Positions 60,084 through 64,000 of a stretch of DNA of 64,000 nucleotides are shown piece after piece. A model generated the notes under the pieces. It did not search any database. It saw only the letters and a list, made by a program, of their open reading frames with translations, and was not told the DNA's origin. Made by a program: the position numbers and the translations under genes. How positions within the stretch are numbered: position 1 is the stretch's first letter; every line of letters begins with the position of its first letter. This DNA comes from Crotophaga sulcirostris (lineage: Eukaryota > Chordata > Aves > Cuculiformes > Crotophagidae), in assembly GCA_013397455.1 (NCBI GenBank), contig VYZB01001146.1:1-64000 (forward strand). Reading direction: 5' to 3'.

Positions 60084-60239
60084 AATACGGAAAAACACGT
60101 CAGAACATCAGTCATCCAAGATAACATCAGTAAAGAAAGGAAATATGCAGGCAGGAAACCCACAGAAAAAGATGAATCAGCTACTTGCTTTCTCTAGCTG
60201 CAGCGTTCAAATAAAGGCTTCAACCTTAAAATCTGGTGA
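60084..60239 (+). CDS. candidate coding exon, about 156 nt
   Basis: An acceptor-like sequence (ccttgacttctacag) opens a frame reading NTSEHQSSKITSVKKGNMQ and later AFSSCSVQIKASTLKSGDG, followed by a good gtgagt donor at 60240. It is the longest candidate with a consensus donor, and it contains several CpGs. The frame also extends upstream to an ATG at 60052. The acceptor boundary is approximate. The product is unknown. Confidence 0.22.
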
Positions 60240-63200
60240 TGGTGAGTGGTATGAAAAATTGCTTTGCATGGATACTTTCCATCTTTTTTATACTGAGAAT
60301 GTCTCAAAAATTTGTTCTTTTTAGCAAATATAGGCTGCAACTTCTGTCTTTTTGGTACTTTGGAAAGGACAAGGTATGTGCGAAGTCCTATCTGGAAATG
60401 GAAAGAAATACTGACCTTCTCTGGCTGTTTTTCTATCTCTTTTTAATATCAGTTAGCTCAAAGGCCTAATGTTGTGGTGAAATCGCATTTAAATATCCTA
60501 GCTCTGATCTTCAAGATGATTTGGATTCTAGTTTACAAAGACTTTTTAGGCTTCAAGGTATAAATGACTTTTAAAAAGTCTGTCAGTAAGTCAGCCTTTT
60601 AAAACACACCCTTTCCACCCTGCTGCCTGTGTTTTTTTGGTTCAAATCAATACAGCATCTCTGTGAAAAAGGTGGCATCATTCTACAACGTATCACTGAA
60701 GAACAGGACATTTTATGACTTGTTACATTGCCAATCTAAGAGCTCAGTTTCTGGTGGTTTTAAACAATTTTAATCAGATAAACTTATGTTAAAATAAGTT
60801 AAAATTAAGCTGAAATTGTTAGGTTATACTGTTATCTGAAGTAGCAGCAGAAGTAGTTCAATTGACTTCAATTTTAAAAAAACTAAAACTTTTTCATTTT
60901 AACTGCAATATTGTTATGGATTGTGAGAGTCTAAGGTCATACAAACCAACAGGGGCAGAGAAAGAACCAAGGAGGTAAAAATGCATTCAGTTCTTTTAAA
61001 TGATAGGAAAATTTGTGACTTTGAGTAGGGTTTCATAACAACTATACTTCAGTCAAAGTTCAACTTGAAGGTAATGAAGTATGAAATAATCTCCCATTGA
61101 GGAATGACCATATGAAACGGTAACAGATGAAAGTAACAGTTTTTAAAGCCACTGAAGCACAGCCACAAGTGTAATTTTGAGGACTGGCATCTACAAATAG
61201 CTCGAGGGAAAAAGAGAAGTGAGTTTAGATTTTTGTACGATGTAAATTAGGAAGAAAAGAGGTTGAACATCACCTTGCAATAATAAAAATGGGACTATTT
61301 TTAATTCATTTTTTCCACTGTGATATCCGCTGATGGGCTGGAATCATGAAGTAAATACAGATGTCAAGAAAAGTCAAGTGGTATTTGATAGCGTGCACTT
61401 CTGGAAATGGGGTCTTATAGTCATTCTTATCCATGTGCTGTGGAGTCACTGAGCTAATATTCCTGGTGCACTTTGATCTCACTCAAGCTATATTTGATTT
61501 ACATTGGGTTGTGGCACCTTCTAGCAAAGTATTAGCCCTTTTAAGCTTATCTTTCATCAAGTAGTCCCAATACTGATAAAAATGTATCTTAAAGCAAACC
61601 TGTGAGGATTTTACATATATTACTGTCAAAAAGATGTTTATTTCACATAAGCTAAAAAAACCCTCTCCCGCCAAACCTTATTCCTTAGTCTAGAGTAAAG
61701 CAATTTCCTTTCTCTTCCATTCTGTTTCATTTTAAACTACTACACCATTATACAGAAATTTTATGAACTATATTCTTGCTCAAAATTCTTCTTAACTCTC
61801 TGTTAGGACAATTTCTTGGGCAAGTTCTAGCTTTCACCAGCCTGTGGCACAGACTTCCTGACTAGAAATTGTTATCTATGTTTAACAGCTTTTGATGCGC
61901 AATTGTTTTTTTAAACCAAGTCAACTGTTAACATGCACAACATTCTGAGCAGGAAGTGCTACAATTTAATTATATGTTCCATGAAAATATATTTTATCTT
62001 GTAGAGTACTTCATTTGATGATCCTTAATTCATGCATTGTAGAAAACAGTGAGCTGTAGAAAACAGGGATATGTTTCTATTTCTTTCTACTTCTACATCC
62101 AATTATGATATAAAGCTAAGTTGTTTCTTTACACATTTTTAAGTTGATTGACTTTGCTCTTGTACAAAAGTTTAAAAACTTTGCTTACTTTTATTATTTT
62201 CCTTTATATCTTTCCCCATTCCTCTGCCAATTATCATCACCATCAGATCAAATATATTCAAATTCAAAATATTTACACAGCAGCCAATTGATTTTTTCTG
62301 CTTTTCTAAATCTCCTCTCCTAATAATTCTAATTGTTTTTCTGTCAGTGCTGAATACTGAAATTTTCAAGGACCTATTAACTATAACTGTCTTGAGTGAT
62401 ATTTAATTTAGACTTTACTTTGTCTGTATACAGTTACATTTGTTTTACTCTGTGTATTATTTCAAATTGAATTTAATTCAGTTATCTAGTGCCTGTGTTT
62501 TTTTAATTTTTTTCATGCAGCTCTTTTGAGTCAAATTTAATTTTTCTGTAGTGGTGTAATATCAAAAAATCTCGCCATTTTTCTGTTCTCACTGTTCACT
62601 GCATCAGATGCAGATGCATTGAGGAGTTCAAGTCCCCACACAGACCATTTAATAACATTTCCTTCCTCTGACTATGAGCTGAACTTCAATAGTACTTAGG
62701 CAGTTAATTACATAGAATTTAACTAGTAAATTACATACATAATTGATACTTCCATGGTTTATAAAGCTCGTTTTAAAACCTTGACTAACACATAATATTG
62801 CTGATTTACTGCTACTCATTCTTTCAGTTTATTTTAATCCTTATTCTATTCCTGGAAAAAGATTCTCAGAATCATTACTTCACAAAGATCCAGCATAAGA
62901 ACTTCCTAAGTCTCTCTGTATAGTGAACACAAGAATGTGCATCATAATGAACTGATGCTGAAGACCCAGAACGACTGATCTGAGGAAGACAAATTTTGTG
63001 AGATGTCGGAAGATGAGTCACCATACATTTTGTTAGAGACTGCAAAATAATCTCTCTTATTATTTTAATCTTTTCTTCAAGAATACTTTTTTTTTTCCTC
63101 TATTCCTCATCTTCCAATTGTGTTTACCAATATGGATTTCAGGAATGGTACTATAGATAATTTACTCCTTACAAGCAAGGAAAGTATGTTATTTTTAGAC

Positions 63201-64000
63201 AAAAAAGTCTAGCATTTTTAATTTGCTCTTCCCTGACATTTAATAGTGCACTTCTCATTGTCTGTTTAGTTTTTAACCTCCAAGACTCTGCACCAACTTT
63301 GGCTAGAAGGCTCTAATTCAGAAATTAATTTGTGTTGGTTTGGAACAGGAGTGCTTTTTGCTAAAGATCAGAGTCTTGAGGATATTTCCAAAAGGTAAGT
63401 ACTATCTAATACAATAGCAATGTTAAATATAGAGATCTCTCCTTTCTATAAGCTCATAACACTAACATATTTTTGTATGGGCAAGTAAATAACTTTCAGC
63501 TGGTAATGGTTTTCAGCCATTAGTGGCCTGGACTGAATTTGAACTTGTGACATATATGTGTGCCCTGGATTCTTAATCGTAACTGTAAAGCCCCTCAGAC
63601 CAAGTCCTTCTCCCTCTCATTTCCCCATTCTTTTTTGACAAAGAGGAATTTAGTCTGATATTCTGCTTCCCTCTACAATGGTTACAATTTAATAGATCTA
63701 AATTAAAGTATTATATAAGATATAATTTGAAATTATTTCTTCATATCTTGTATGAGAACAGCTATATCAGCCATCAAGTAACAACAGAGTCAATCGGGAG
63801 TTCTAGTTGATTAATGACTGAGGATTGGGCTGACTAATACTGAGCAGTACATAGCACTTTGTGTGTTCAAAGCACTGCATAAACTTTATCTTAATAAAAC
63901 AAATGTGGCTCATGAAGGGGTCTGTTCACATGTATTCTGATGAGACAAATAAGCATTCAAAAATGCATGACAAATTACTTAAATATTTCTCCTTTCTCAA

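Larger units (their letters stand above)
57236..64000. other. AT-rich non-coding stretch to window end
   Basis: No gene recognised apart from the two candidate exons listed within it (58050 and 60084). A small GC-richer patch lies at 58840-58945, and a 12-bp direct repeat, tgtagaaaacag, occurs at about 62039 and 62056. Confidence 0.55.

Noticed and set aside
1..64000. CRISPR arrays, operons, Shine-Dalgarno sites, phage or plasmid modules
   Set aside because: None are expected or seen in this CR1- and ERV-bearing vertebrate sequence.

Overview
This window looks like intronic or intergenic DNA from a bird nuclear genome. It is AT-rich and poor in CpG, has no long open reading frame, and carries several 3'-end fragments of CR1-type LINEs, the typical avian retroposon. 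One of these ends in the octamer tail ATTCTATG/ATTTGATG/ATTCAATG. It also carries several endogenous-retrovirus (ERV) long terminal repeats, at least one of which I recognise as an avian type. There is no sign of prokaryotic, plasmid or phage organisation, and no rRNA, tRNA or CRISPR array was recognised. The species cannot be settled from what I see.

Layout. Positions 1-94 are the 3' end of a plus-strand CR1. From 95 to about 9.7 kb the DNA is mostly unique, with a TA repeat, a 24-T run, a minus-strand CR1 tail at 7.86 kb and a 70-nt pure pyrimidine tract. A plus-strand ERV LTR ends at 10,312. A CR1 tail follows a TA/CA microsatellite at 15.86-16.15 kb. An ERVL-like LTR with its polypurine tract lies at 25.78-26.38 kb. 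A CpG-dense patch lies at 27.84-28.10 kb. A cluster of insertions at 36.5-39.7 kb holds a 797-bp LTR-like element with a perfect 5-bp target duplication, a CR1 tail, and a minus-strand 364-bp solo LTR with a perfect 6-bp target duplication. A CR1 fragment lies at 45.67 kb and a GC-enriched repeat-like block at 56.6-57.2 kb. The rest is AT-rich DNA with no recognisable gene.

Coding content. No gene can be named. Several short segments on the plus strand have a good splice acceptor, an open frame and a usable donor. A series of them (3,018; 4,255; 16,612; 17,522; 19,205; 23,355; 28,411; 28,772; 29,185) can be joined with compatible codon phases. This could be part of an unidentified multi-exon gene, but I selected the segments by eye and pseudo-exons are common in introns, so confidence is low. 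They are given as candidates only.

No clearly new biological system was found. The best-supported structural results are the two LTR insertions with intact target-site duplications. The most useful leads to check are the 797-bp LTR family, the CpG-dense patch and the candidate exon chain.
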